Below are positions 55,134 to 64,000 of a DNA stretch of 64,000 nucleotides, piece by piece. The stretch is taken from NCBI GenBank assembly GCA_029851415.1, contig CM056741.1:66516282-66580281 (forward strand). Reading direction: 5' to 3'. How positions within the stretch are numbered: position 1 is the first letter of the stretch; the number at the start of each line of letters is the position of its first letter. The translations under genes were made by a program, and so were the position numbers. The DNA is from Eretmocerus hayati. Lineage: Eukaryota; Arthropoda; Insecta; Hymenoptera; Aphelinidae. Under the pieces are notes generated by a model. It searched no databases. It worked only from the letters and a program-made list of their open reading frames with translations, and was not told the DNA's origin.

Positions 55134-55184
55134 ATGAAGATCTTCATCATGGTGTACGTGTTCTGTGCTGTTGAAATCTCTGCG
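55134..55184 (+). CDS. Odorant-binding protein exon 1: signal peptide
   Basis: Seventeen codons encode MKIFIMVYVFCAVEISA, a basic start and a hydrophobic core with a plausible cleavage site after ISA. The ATG is the first after the inferred start of transcription. The donor is TCTGCG/GTAATT, phase 0. Confidence 0.8.
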
Positions 55185-57321
55185 GTAATTGGTATTCAAT
55201 GAATATTACAAAAAATTGATGCATTCATTAACTTTTGAAACGATTTTATTGGTTCCATACTTTCCACCTTATCAGGAAATTTCAGAAGGCGTGAAAAAAC
55301 TACAAGAAGAAGCCAGGCGAATAGAAGAATACAGAAAACCGTGTCTTGAGGAAGTTGGACTTTTTACAGGTGACTTTGAGTGACATTGTTTGTTTGAAAG
55401 GAACATTTTTTCTGGGATGGAGGACATTACGATCATTCGATAAAATAGGATTTCCCGTGAAATACTCTTCGCCAATCAAATCCAAGACCTATGAAATATT
55501 AAAAGAGATTACCATATCTACACGAAAATGCCCTACTTTTCCTGTCCATGTACAAAGAAGTATAATAGCACATTTGCACCCAATTTATGAGGTTGTAGCT
55601 CGCTTCTGAGCGATTGGCTTCGACCTGAGCCGCAGGCAAAGCGTGAAATAGTCACTCGGAAGCGGGGAATCTCATGAGCGAGTTACAAAAACAATTTTCT
55701 GCAATCTTGTAAGCACCCAAAATCCGGAAAATTGCAAAAAAATCTTGGACTGGGATTCATCGCCATTTCCGTGATCCGAAACCCTCTCGAATCACCTCAT
55801 GTGACACCCTACGGACAGTTCCCAACTTCTTGCGATTGTGTAGACGGGTGCTCGTTCAATTTGAGGTGGCAAAATAGAGCATAAGAACCAATGAAAATCA
55901 ATTCGAGCATCGAAAAGTGTCCGCTATTCAACGTTCTGTCGTACATGAATCAGGAAGTCCAATTAAATTCAAAATCAACGGAGTCATATTGAAAAATAAT
56001 GAAGGTTGACCAATGTATAAAGTTAGGAACATCAAAAGTCAAATTAATCTTGTAAGTCTCTTAAGCCGTATGATTTCTCATTCAATGGAAGTCAACTTTT
56101 TGATACTCGACACTGCATTGCGAGAACATTCAAGCGATATTTCACCCGGAAGAATTTAGAGAGTGCAGTTCACAGCAGAGTTCATTAGGCAAAGTGGGAT
56201 ACCTTCACTAAATCTACACATAAAAGTAGTTGTCAGGTAAAATTAATTGGCAACAGAATGCCTTGGTACTTCGTGAGAATTTAGTTAACGTATTGATGAG
56301 TGTCTGTGCAGAATCTCAAGTGAACCGACCGTTTCGAGTCAGAGCCCTAGCCATCAACAAACCGGGTGTTTGGTCACATTTAACATTGTGCTTATGGAAG
56401 ATGGCACGTAAAACTGCACTCTTTTGAGTCTCACAACTAATCTCGACAACAAAAAATGATGAAATTGCAGGAGAAAGAAAGTAAAACATAGATGAACCTT
56501 CTCTCCAAGTCCGCTCAAGATTAATTGTTTATTTTTTTGTGGCAGGTATCAGAAAATTAAAATTGCAAATTGACCTGCACGATAATTATGTTTATGGCCA
56601 AACTATCGTCTGGTTCAAGTCGGTTTCGATCGGAAAAGTATTTAAGCTCATTCCAGCTTGCTTTTAGATCTACATAACAGGCTAATTTGTCCAAATTATA
56701 AATTTGTTAAAATCGTAATTACCGAAAGAGTGAGGTTAAGTAGCCTTTGACTCGCGTAGTTACAGGACAACTACCTTAACAATGTCTTGCTGTGTAGAGA
56801 TTTCCAATCTGAAAGTTGCAAAGAGATTTATTAAGAAACTCACTATAGTATTCAGTATGGCTCATTGATACAGTACATATTACTTACAGTCAATTACTTC
56901 ATCTTCAGATACAAGCAATGCCAACAGCCCAACCATAGGACAAATATTCTGCCTGTGGGCATGTTTATACAGAAAAAATGGTTCGGTAAGTAGCATGATC
57001 TCGTAACTGAACCGACAATCGTGTCGCATAGCTGATATATATGATACTGATTCGAAATTCTGTAGATAAGACCAGATGGGACTGTTGACGAGGTTATCGT
57101 ACGTTCCAAGAATTCAGATTTTGTCGGCCCTTTGTCAATGGTTATTACTAGTTGTGAGTCTCAAGGTTTGTTTCATTGCATTTTGACGTTACATACTCAC
57201 ACGTTCAGAGAAAATAATGATTTTGTCTTATTTGAGAAATCTCTTCTTCATTGCAGCGGAGGGGAACACATGCAAGCTTGCCGGGTGTTTAGCAAAAGCT
57301 CATTTCAATTTGCTCGAATAA
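55134..57321 (+). CDS. Odorant-binding protein, five exons
   Basis: The coding sequence joins 55134-55184, 55276-55369, 56909-56985, 57066-57165 and 57257-57321 (387 nt, 128 aa). Odorant-binding proteins are small secreted helical proteins that carry hydrophobic odorants in sensillum lymph. A signal peptide (MKIFIMVYVFCAVEISA) ends at exon 1. Cysteines lie at residues 40, 63, 67, 104 and 113, giving C1-X22-C2-X3-C3-X36-C4-X8-C5, the insect pattern. The sixth cysteine is odd: it sits four residues after C5 (Cys118), and residue 122, where C6 is expected, is Ala. Every splice site is GT-AG and all phases agree. Total length is typical. A TATA/Inr promoter precedes it. A hAT-like transposon begins 94 bp after the stop. 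It may be a divergent functional gene or one beginning to decay. Confidence 0.85.
55276..55369 (+). CDS. Odorant-binding protein exon 2: first helix and C1
   Basis: It encodes EISEGVKKLQEEARRIEEYR followed by KPCLEEVGLFT, the amphipathic first helix and the first conserved cysteine with the usual Glu-Val-Gly context. The acceptor is CACCTTATCAG and the donor TTTTTACAG/GTGACT. It ends one base into the next codon. Confidence 0.85.
56909..56985 (+). CDS. Odorant-binding protein exon 3: C2 and C3
   Basis: It encodes the end of a split Asp codon and TSNANSPTIGQIFCLWACLY followed by RKNGS. C-X3-C (FCLWACLY) is the diagnostic C2-C3 spacing. The acceptor is TTCATCTTCAG and the donor GGTTCG/GTAAGT. 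The 1.5-kb intron before it is the longest of the gene; a small missed exon there cannot be excluded. Confidence 0.85.
57066..57165 (+). CDS. Odorant-binding protein exon 4: C4
   Basis: It encodes IRPDGTVDEVIVRSKNSDFV and then GPLSMVITSCESQ. The PDGTVDE turn and the Cys before Glu-Ser-Gln are typical of this family. The acceptor is AAATTCTGTAG and the donor TCTCAAG/GTTTGT. Confidence 0.85.
57257..57321 (+). CDS. Odorant-binding protein exon 5: C5, displaced C6 and C-terminus
   Basis: It encodes AEGNTCKLAGCLAKAHFNLL and a final Glu, then TAA. The acceptor is TCTTCATTGCAG. C5 is in place. Cys118 is four residues on, whereas the family has eight residues between C5 and C6; Ala122 occupies that position. 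Confidence 0.8.
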
Positions 57322-57415
57322 CTTACTCTTGCACTCGAACGAATCCATTGGAACATTATGTGACTAGAAGTGTACTGCTGTTGAGTGGAAAGCATTCAAT
57401 GAGCTGTATGATCAT

Positions 57416-57908
57416 TAGGGTGGGCCGAAAATGAACTTTTTTTTTAAATCGATTAGCTTGGGGTCGGAAAAGTTAGGTTTCGACTAGTAGATGTGAAAAT
57501 TTCTTCGCTGGACGCTGGGAAATGAGATCTTCCGTCCGAGCAAGAGCCGTGAAGGGTTTTTTTAAATAACATGCGTTTAAATGGGAAACTGCATTATTTG
57601 TACATTTTTCTTCCTTGTTTAGCAGATAACTCTGACGCATCTCAACCTTTTTAGACGTACTTTAGCTCATTTTGAAGCTCTTTTCAAGACCTACAAAATG
57701 AGCTAAAGTGAGTTTGATTTTGACCAACCGGAGACGAGTTATCTTGATCTTTCCCAAGAGAGATTTTTATCGAAAATAACGAAAAAATCGCATTCTTGGC
57801 CTCATAAGGCTAACTGAGGGCATGAAGCTCCACAAAAATGAAGGGTCAGCACTTACACTATGATATTTGGATGTTTTCTCTGTATTTACACTCACAAACG
57901 TCATTTGA
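57416..57908. repeat. Left terminal inverted repeat of the hAT-like transposon
   Basis: About 490 bp. It contains TTTAGCTCATTTTGAAG, the complement of the AAAATGAGCTAAAG motif found in the TAAGG-ended repeats. Similar sequence, diverged, is also in Sox intron 1 at 16690-16895. Confidence 0.9.
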
Positions 57909-58229
57909 TAGCACAGGCACAAGAACTTCCACTAATACCGATAGGCGTGCTGCGAGTGTTAACTTGATACAGTTCGATACGCAATTTGAAGCGGGCGTAA
58001 CACTGAAATCCAGCGCCTGCTAGTTCGGCTCGCCACCACTAGGTGGATACCAGTTATAAGTCGACTGCTACTGAAACGGTGACTATGGTTAACTTCATCC
58101 GTCCCGGATCTCGGCGTAGTAGATGGTACTCCTGTTACGCAACAAGTGTATGGATTCGGTGAGAACGATAACAAGAGGAATTTGATCCCAAGGCTGGTCC
58201 TGGCTCGTGGCTTGCATTCACTGAAAATC

Positions 58230-60473
58230 ATGTCGACGTCTAAATATAACGACAGATACTATCTTCGGCATTATCAGTGTCCGGTTCTTGGGTCACTTAA
58301 GAATCTGCCAAGGGCGCGTCTGCCCACATATCGCGATGTACTGAGCGCCTGTATCTTGGAGAGCATTGAACGTGGAAAATCGAAGAGTGGCCAGCACCCT
58401 CCCATCACGGATATTGCGGAGTCCATCAGTTCTATGGTTGAAAACATGTATTCAGAGTTAGGAATTCCAATTCTTACCCACATAAGAGTTAGAACCTTGA
58501 TCTTGAACTATCATAAAAAGTATAACGATATAAAACGTATAGTCAAGCGTAAAGATGAAAGTGAACATTCTAAATCGAGAGTTGAAGGATTTCTAATAGA
58601 TTCACTAAAACTATTTGACATAGCCGCGTGTAAATGTCAGTCATCTGAGAGTTGCAACTGTCCTAAAGATCGAAAGGTCCCAAAAGAGGCGATGGAATTT
58701 TTGCAGGACCAAAGAACGACGAGGCAGATGGAGATGAATATCTGTGATCCTAGTGAGATAGGATGTCTCAAACGAAAATCGGAAAATAGAAACGAAAATC
58801 CGACGAGTAACAAAAAAGCACGCTCCGATGTAACCAATCCCCAAGATACTCTATCTCCCCCACAGGCCGAGGATTCACAAAATACTCCTGATTCTGAAGA
58901 ATTCTATCGACCGTCACCAGAGCAGATGCCCTCTTCAAGTACTCGGGTTAGGGTCGAACTCCCGCACACAGCTGCAGTCTGCCACCGATTTGGGATTCCA
59001 GACAGAGCTGCCGCTGCATTGGCGACCTCTGTGTTGCTGGACGTCGAGATGGCCACAGGCTCACTTCAATCCTTCGTTATCGACAAAAACAAAATTCGCA
59101 GGGAGAAATCTAAATTCGCTGGCAATTTGAGAGGCGATGGTGGCGAGGATGACCCCATTCATGCCTTGTACTTTGACGGTCGTAGAGATAAAACTAAGTT
59201 CATGGATCAGAAAGATTCTAAGTATTATCCGACTGAGATTATAGAAGATCATTATTCTTTAATCGAAGAACCAAGTTCTAAGTACATAACCCATCTTTCT
59301 CCAAGCACAGGGTCCGCTGCGTGCATCTCGAGGTGCATCGTGTCATATATTGAAGAAAATCACCCTAGAACATTGGATTATCTCGAGGCTATTGGCTGCG
59401 ATGGGACTGTGGTTAACACCGGTTCAAAGAATGGCGTGATCACAGCAATTGAGAATGAAGTTGAGAGGCCCTTACAAAGATTCATTTGCTTGCTCCATTT
59501 CAATGAACTGCCACTCAGACATCTATTTCAGAAGTTAGATGGCGTAGCATCAGGCCCAAAATCGTTCACAGGGACCATCGGTAAAATGTTGCCAGGATGT
59601 GAAAACATGCCAATTGTGAAGTTCAAAGCTCTTGACTGTAACTTGCCTGAACTGGACTCTGTAGAATTGAGCAAAGATCAAAAATACCTGTATAACATAT
59701 GTCTTGCCATTAAATCGGGCAACTGTGATGCAGACCTTGCAAATAAGAACCCTGGCAAGTTGAATCTTTCCAGATGGGTGACTCTATCTAACAGAGTTTT
59801 GAGATTCTATGTTTCGAAGGAAAATCCAAGTCTTGAACTCCAAATTATGGTAGAGTTCATCTTGAAAGTATACGCTCCTTCCTGGTTTCGTATTAAGATA
59901 AGGCATTCAGTCTCGGACGGAGCGAGGAATCTCTTTGATTTCATAAAAGCTTCACGTTATCTGCCAGAACAGTACTTGCAAATTATTGATCCAGTGATCC
60001 AACGGAACGCTTACTTTGCTGCTCCAGAGAATATTCTTCTGAGTATGTTAACTGACGAAAATGTTCAAGTCAGACGCACAGCTCTCAACAGGATTATTCA
60101 GGCAAGAGAATTGGAGGCCATTCAACGAAATGACCTTCCAACTTTCGAAGTACCCAAGCTGAATTTTCGAGCAGGAACCTACGTCGATATGATTGATTGG
60201 TCAAATGCTCGTGTTCGATCTCCTCCAGTTCTTCGAGCTTTAGGAACAGATGAAATCAAGATGTACCTTGAGGGCGACGATATTCCCGTGAGTTGGCAAT
60301 TTAGTAAGTACCCGTGCCACACACAGGCAGTAGAGCGTATGGTTAAGCTGGTGACGGAGGCATCGAGCAAAGTTTATGGTAAGAAGAAAAGAGAAGAATA
60401 TATATTAGCAACGCTTCAATCTAGACAAATAATGGCGAAGTTCGACTCGAAGAAAGATTTCAAAGCCCTTTGA
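58230..60473 (+). CDS. hAT-like transposase (RNase H-like DDE type)
   Basis: The protein has 747 aa from the ATG at 58230; an upstream GTG in the same frame is not used as the start. It would cut and move the surrounding transposon in the nucleus. An N-terminal region holds a CKC...CNC cysteine cluster (residues 134-144) and a basic KRKS...NKKAR segment (181-198), a likely nuclear signal. The catalytic part follows: LYFDGRRDKT (Asp316), IGCDGTVVNTG (Asp391), FICLLHFNELPLRHLF (about 418-433), SRWVTLSNRVLRFY (514-527) and PCHTQAVERMVKLVTEAS (695-712), the last with the probable catalytic Glu. No BED zinc finger is obvious. The frame is unbroken, so the protein may be active. The family, from memory, is widespread in arthropods and cnidarians. 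Placing it in hAT rests on the end sequence, the 8-bp duplication and motif order. Confidence 0.88.
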   Translation: MSTSKYNDRYYLRHYQCPVLGSLKNLPRARLPTYRDVLSACILESIERGKSKSGQHPPITDIAESISSMVENMYSELGIPILTHIRVRTLILNYHKKYNDIKRIVKRKDESEHSKSRVEGFLIDSLKLFDIAACKCQSSESCNCPKDRKVPKEAMEFLQDQRTTRQMEMNICDPSEIGCLKRKSENRNENPTSNKKARSDVTNPQDTLSPPQAEDSQNTPDSEEFYRPSPEQMPSSSTRVRVELPHTAAVCHRFGIPDRAAAALATSVLLDVEMATGSLQSFVIDKNKIRREKSKFAGNLRGDGGEDDPIHALYFDGRRDKTKFMDQKDSKYYPTEIIEDHYSLIEEPSSKYITHLSPSTGSAACISRCIVSYIEENHPRTLDYLEAIGCDGTVVNTGSKNGVITAIENEVERPLQRFICLLHFNELPLRHLFQKLDGVASGPKSFTGTIGKMLPGCENMPIVKFKALDCNLPELDSVELSKDQKYLYNICLAIKSGNCDADLANKNPGKLNLSRWVTLSNRVLRFYVSKENPSLELQIMVEFILKVYAPSWFRIKIRHSVSDGARNLFDFIKASRYLPEQYLQIIDPVIQRNAYFAAPENILLSMLTDENVQVRRTALNRIIQARELEAIQRNDLPTFEVPKLNFRAGTYVDMIDWSNARVRSPPVLRALGTDEIKMYLEGDDIPVSWQFSKYPCHTQAVERMVKLVTEASSKVYGKKKREEYILATLQSRQIMAKFDSKKDFKAL

Positions 60474-60714
60474 GATGAACTCAGATTCAAAATCTAACAA
60501 TAATATAAAATAACTTCCAAAGAAGTAGAAGAAAACAAAATGGAGAAAGATGAAGAAAATGTAAAAAAAAATGAAAAAATACAAAAAAAAAGTAACTCTG
60601 CCATTGACGGTCCCAAGCCCGTATGAGAAAAGAGGAGGGCCGGATATGATGGAAGATTTTCGATAATTTCGGGATTATTGCTGGATTTTCAGCGCGGGCT
60701 TAGTGAATGGGCTT

Positions 60715-61207
60715 TGAAATGGCGTTTGTGAGTGTAAATACAGAGAAAACATCCAAATATCATAGTGTAAGTGCTGACCCTCCATTTTTGTGGAGCTTCA
60801 TGCCCTCAGTTAGCCTTATGAGGCCAAGAATGCGATTTTTTCGTTATTTTCGATAAAAATCTCTCTTGGGAAAGATCAAGATAACTCGTCTCCGGTTGGT
60901 CAAAATCAAACTCACTTTAGCTCATTTTGTAGGTCTTGAAAAGAGCTTCAAAATGAGCTAAAGTACGTCTAAAAAGGTTGAGATGCGTCAGAGTTATCTG
61001 CTAAACAAGGAAGAAAAATGTACGAATAATGCAGTTTCCCATTTAAACGCATGTTATTTAAAAAAAACCTTCACGGCTCTTGCTCGGACGGAAGATCTCA
61101 TTTCCCAGCGTCCAGCGAAGAAATTTTCACATCTACTAGTCGAAACCTAACTTTTCCGACCCCAAGCTAATCGATTTAAAAAAAAAGTTCATTTTCGGCC
61201 CACCCTA
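60715..61207. repeat. Right terminal inverted repeat of the hAT-like transposon
   Basis: It is the near-exact reverse complement of the left repeat, starting about CGTTTGTGAGTGTAAATACA (60723) and ending CGGCCCACCCTA (61207). Confidence 0.9.
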
Positions 61208-61215
61208 ATGATCAT

Positions 61216-63953
61216 GCTTCAATTAAGCATTTTTTTTCAAATAAGACATCGTCCAAGATACCTGTCTGTGGAACTGGATTGTTCAATCTAATATTGAAGG
61301 AAAATTTCACTACAACAATGATATCAGAAATTTCGTGTGTCAGAAGAATTACCAGGATGCAATTACTTTTCCACGTAGTTCCAGATGAATCACTTATGGC
61401 AGAACCAAAGTGAAGGCTACAAACCCAAATCTTGACATATGAAGCTTTGTATAATCATTAGGATCAGCTAACTTACACATCATAATGGCATGTGCAAGAC
61501 ACTGGTTGTTGGTATATCCAAGTGAAAAGTTTTATTAAAAATCAACTCATCCAAGATTCTCAAATTCATCAATTTTGTGTGTTACCGCACTTGTCTTTGT
61601 CACCGTATTGTGATACCATCCATACTCGCCTCCTTTTTTGGCAAAACTTTCTCCGGAGCATCCGAAAGTTCAACGACTTCTTCACGCACCTTGTACCTAA
61701 ACAATTGATGGGGTTAGCTTACATTCTTCGTTCTACCATTGCTGCGGCCTGAGGAACATATCATCAAGGTTTTGGTCACCAAAAAGATGTCAGGAGTTTG
61801 TCCAGACAATGATTCTGCGATGAAGCTCTAAGTTGTCTCTCTCGAGGTCTCTCCCGTATGGAGTTTGCGAAGAATTTCACAAATGAAAGCTTTATAAGCC
61901 TTCAGTCGAACAACAACGGAACTCTGGGTGAAATCTCTAGTTCTTCTGTTTATTACTGAAAGAAGTTTCCAATTATCTTTTGCCATACATGGACGGCTCC
62001 GTACAAGGCCGGTATAGGTCAATTTCAGAATTTTGGTAAATTTCTTTGGCACATTGGATGCTATTTTTGTCGATGGTTACTTCTCGGAAAAATTTTTTGG
62101 TATCGTGCAAATATGTTCCTATTCTATATGACATCATCAGAATTTGTTCGGCTAGATAACCGACGAAAGCAGCCCCTACAATAATTAAACGATTATTCAA
62201 AAATCTGTAACGGGCTCGTACGTCCTGGTCCGGAGCCGTGCAGATAATGAAAACAATATATGAGTGATTCCGCCGAAAGTGAGTTTTTTTGAGGCCAAAA
62301 TCTTCACAAGGAGTGATTTGTATCAGAATTGTATTCCAGTCCCAGACGAGTACCAATGTCTCATTGCAGCTGATTTCCACTTGTGTGGGCACAAGAAGGG
62401 AGTGTCTAGAGATTCGTATCTCGAAATTGAAGTCAAACTAAGTTAACCCTTCCTTGACACACTTCAATTTTCAACCATCTTTGACATACTGGGTGGCAAC
62501 CACCCATGTTTGAACTTTAGACAATTGTAAAACGAGATCTACACATCATGGCAGGCTAAAAAAATTCCCACTGCTTCTTCAAACATCTATCGATGGATAA
62601 CGATTGGATTATTAGAGGTACTCAACTGTCCAATTGTTGAAAAAAAAATATCGGAAAATAAAAAAAAATTGATTTTTGCGAAAACATTATTTTTGAAAAA
62701 AATCGTGATCATGTCAATTTTGAATTTTTTGAGGTAATATTCTAGATTCTCACTCGTCTGATGCCACTCTGTGAGGGAAAAATTAGCCGTGCAAGGAGAT
62801 ATCAAAAAACAGTATTTATTTTGCACCATGAAATGATACTATATGGGCCGGGTTTCTCTTGTGGCGCCATGATTCCCCGCTCTCATAAATGTGACGGCGC
62901 ATGTGTGTGCGTACCTGTGGCCTTACAATTAAACCAAAATTTTGCACGCTATCTTGAAAATACCATCATTCAGTGGGCTCAGCTGTGGATTCGAGATTTT
63001 GGTTGATTTTGAGCATAGATTGTCACGCTGATTGGTGCTGTGCTAGTAGTTATGGTGCAAATCTGTCCTGAAAACGTCGGATAGTCGTGCGCAAGCTAAG
63101 CATTCAATTTAGATCTGCAAAGTAGTGGATTATGTCATTTGGAGTCATACACAGTTTGAAGTGCATATCGGTACATAGAGGTTTTTGACTCCGCATAAGC
63201 TTTACTTATAAGGAATCTTACAGTCGAAGTTCAGTTGTCTACAGGCGACGGGATTGACATTTTAACCCTCTAGCAAGCAGTATACGAATACGGAGATGTT
63301 GAGGTCGTTTCAAAAACTATTAACATAGTTGCACGCCAACAGAGTATTAAAATACATCCCAGAAAATTGCTATATTGCACACTCTGAGCATTAGAAAGTA
63401 GCGGAGCTTGGAACACCGAAAATCCCTCTTTTGTCAGTATCAATGAAAGCTATGCTATTCCATCAACATCATATCCCGATGGTCATAATACCGAAAAAAA
63501 ATTCTGATAGAAACTTGGAAATAACCTTCTCTTAAACTATTGAGTAAACTAAATTGTCATCAGGTCAAGGTTATTTCAATTGTCATAGGCACTCAAAAGG
63601 ATTTGACATGAAACATATCCCCTTTCTCATTGAGTAGCTCGCAAGCTCCCACAAAGTACTAAGCAACCCCAAATTTCATTCATCTAGAGCAGCTCATTAT
63701 TGGTTTTGACTTGTTATAGATATGTCATCCTTGTATTTGCTATATCTGACTTTGAGAATTTCTCAATATAATTTCTGCGTACCTTCGATTGAGAGTACTT
63801 CGGTAAACTTATCGAATCTTCTGAAGAGTTTGTCTTCGTGAAGATAACCTCCATTCGATAAATTTTTCCTATGGATAAGGTCGCAGTAATCGCGCAATGA
63901 TGTTAATCAATACTTGTGAACAATGAGACAACAGTGCAGTGTGACCCTACGTA
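61216..63953. other. DNA beyond the transposon, no gene recognised
   Basis: AT-rich DNA with no exon I can support. It may begin with the rest of the odorant-binding-protein 3' end that the transposon separated. A minus-strand stretch at 61828-62392 holds two overlapping open frames (139 and 74 codons) with hydrophobic parts; see the separate entry. Confidence 0.4.
61828..62392 (-). pseudogene. Unidentified decayed coding-like stretch
   Basis: Two minus-strand frames overlap: one of 139 codons contains FVGYLAEQILMMSYRIGTYL, the next of 74 codons contains NWKLLSVINRRTRDFTQSSV and RLKAYKAFICEILRKL. The sequence order loosely recalls the last membrane segments of insect odorant receptors, with a frameshift between. 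The similarity is too weak to assign. It may be chance. Confidence 0.2.
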
Positions 63954-64000
63954 AGGTAAGTGTGCCTAATATGCCCCCACTACTTTTGTTTTGCTCATAG
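63954..64000. repeat. Start of another TAAGGTAAGTG-ended repeat, cut by the window edge
   Basis: TAAGGTAAGTGTGCCTAATA followed by TGCCCCC matches the left end of the element at 44399. The rest lies outside the window. Confidence 0.6.

Larger units (their letters stand above)
57416..61207 (+). mobile_element. Intact hAT-like DNA transposon with approximately 490-bp inverted repeats
   Basis: The element is 3792 bp. Its ends are TAGGGTGGGCCGAAAATGAA and the exact complement, and they fit the hAT YARNG end rule. ATGATCAT flanks both sides (57408-57415 and 61208-61215), an 8-bp duplication that fits the hAT nTnnnnAn pattern. The inverted repeats run to about 57908 and from about 60715. They differ at very few positions, so the copy is young. 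A single long ORF encodes a transposase. Such long inverted repeats are unusual for hAT elements, so the superfamily is moderately sure, the transposon very sure. Confidence 0.92.

Noticed and set aside
58146..58229. Transposase start at 58146
   Set aside because: That codon is GTG. The first in-frame ATG is at 58230 and leaves all recognised motifs intact.

Overview
The window looks like insect nuclear DNA. It is AT-rich and gene-poor, with GT-AG introns, a tRNA-derived SINE, many DNA-transposon fragments and two recognisable host genes. One host gene is a group B Sox transcription factor. The other is an odorant-binding protein, a family restricted to insects and their close hexapod relatives. 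The order is not settled by the sequence; Hymenoptera is plausible but not shown.

Host gene 1 (minus strand, 15165-34629) is a SoxB gene, most like the Sox21 (SoxB2) type. Three coding exons (34427-34629, 15980-16451, 15165-15554) join in phase to give 354 aa. An 18-kb intron splits the HMG box, and a possible 5' untranslated exon lies near 35309-35700. The stop codon is followed by 90 more open codons in the same frame. Host gene 2 (plus strand, 55134-57321) is an odorant-binding protein with five short exons that join in exact phase to give 128 aa. It has a TATA box and Inr at correct spacing. Its exons are all under 101 bp, so it does not appear as a long ORF.

An apparently intact hAT-like DNA transposon (57416-61207) sits 94 bp beyond the odorant-binding-protein stop. 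It has a 747-codon transposase, 490-bp terminal inverted repeats and an 8-bp target duplication.

Most other structure is mobile DNA. At 1-483, 3173-5605 and 11862-14395 there are large palindromic (fold-back) elements, the last with two arms of exactly 1235 bp. At 21073-21775, 27624-27752 and 41015-42272 there is a family with CACTGT-type ends built from CAACCAGTGGTTG palindromes. There are piggyBac-like and Tigger-like non-autonomous elements, a SINE at 28687-29018, a modular repeat family marked by GATACAAGGGTG and by a GCCCGAGCC/GGCGAGGGTC module (8.9-9.9, 33.5, 47.3 and 55.6 kb), a decayed non-LTR retrotransposon (51.7-53.7 kb) and a hammerhead-ribozyme-like motif at 37137-37180.

The remaining DNA, inside and around the Sox gene, is AT-rich with GC-richer GAGAG/CTCTC islands. 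These are possible regulatory modules, but the sequence alone does not prove it. No prokaryotic features, CRISPR arrays or operons were found.
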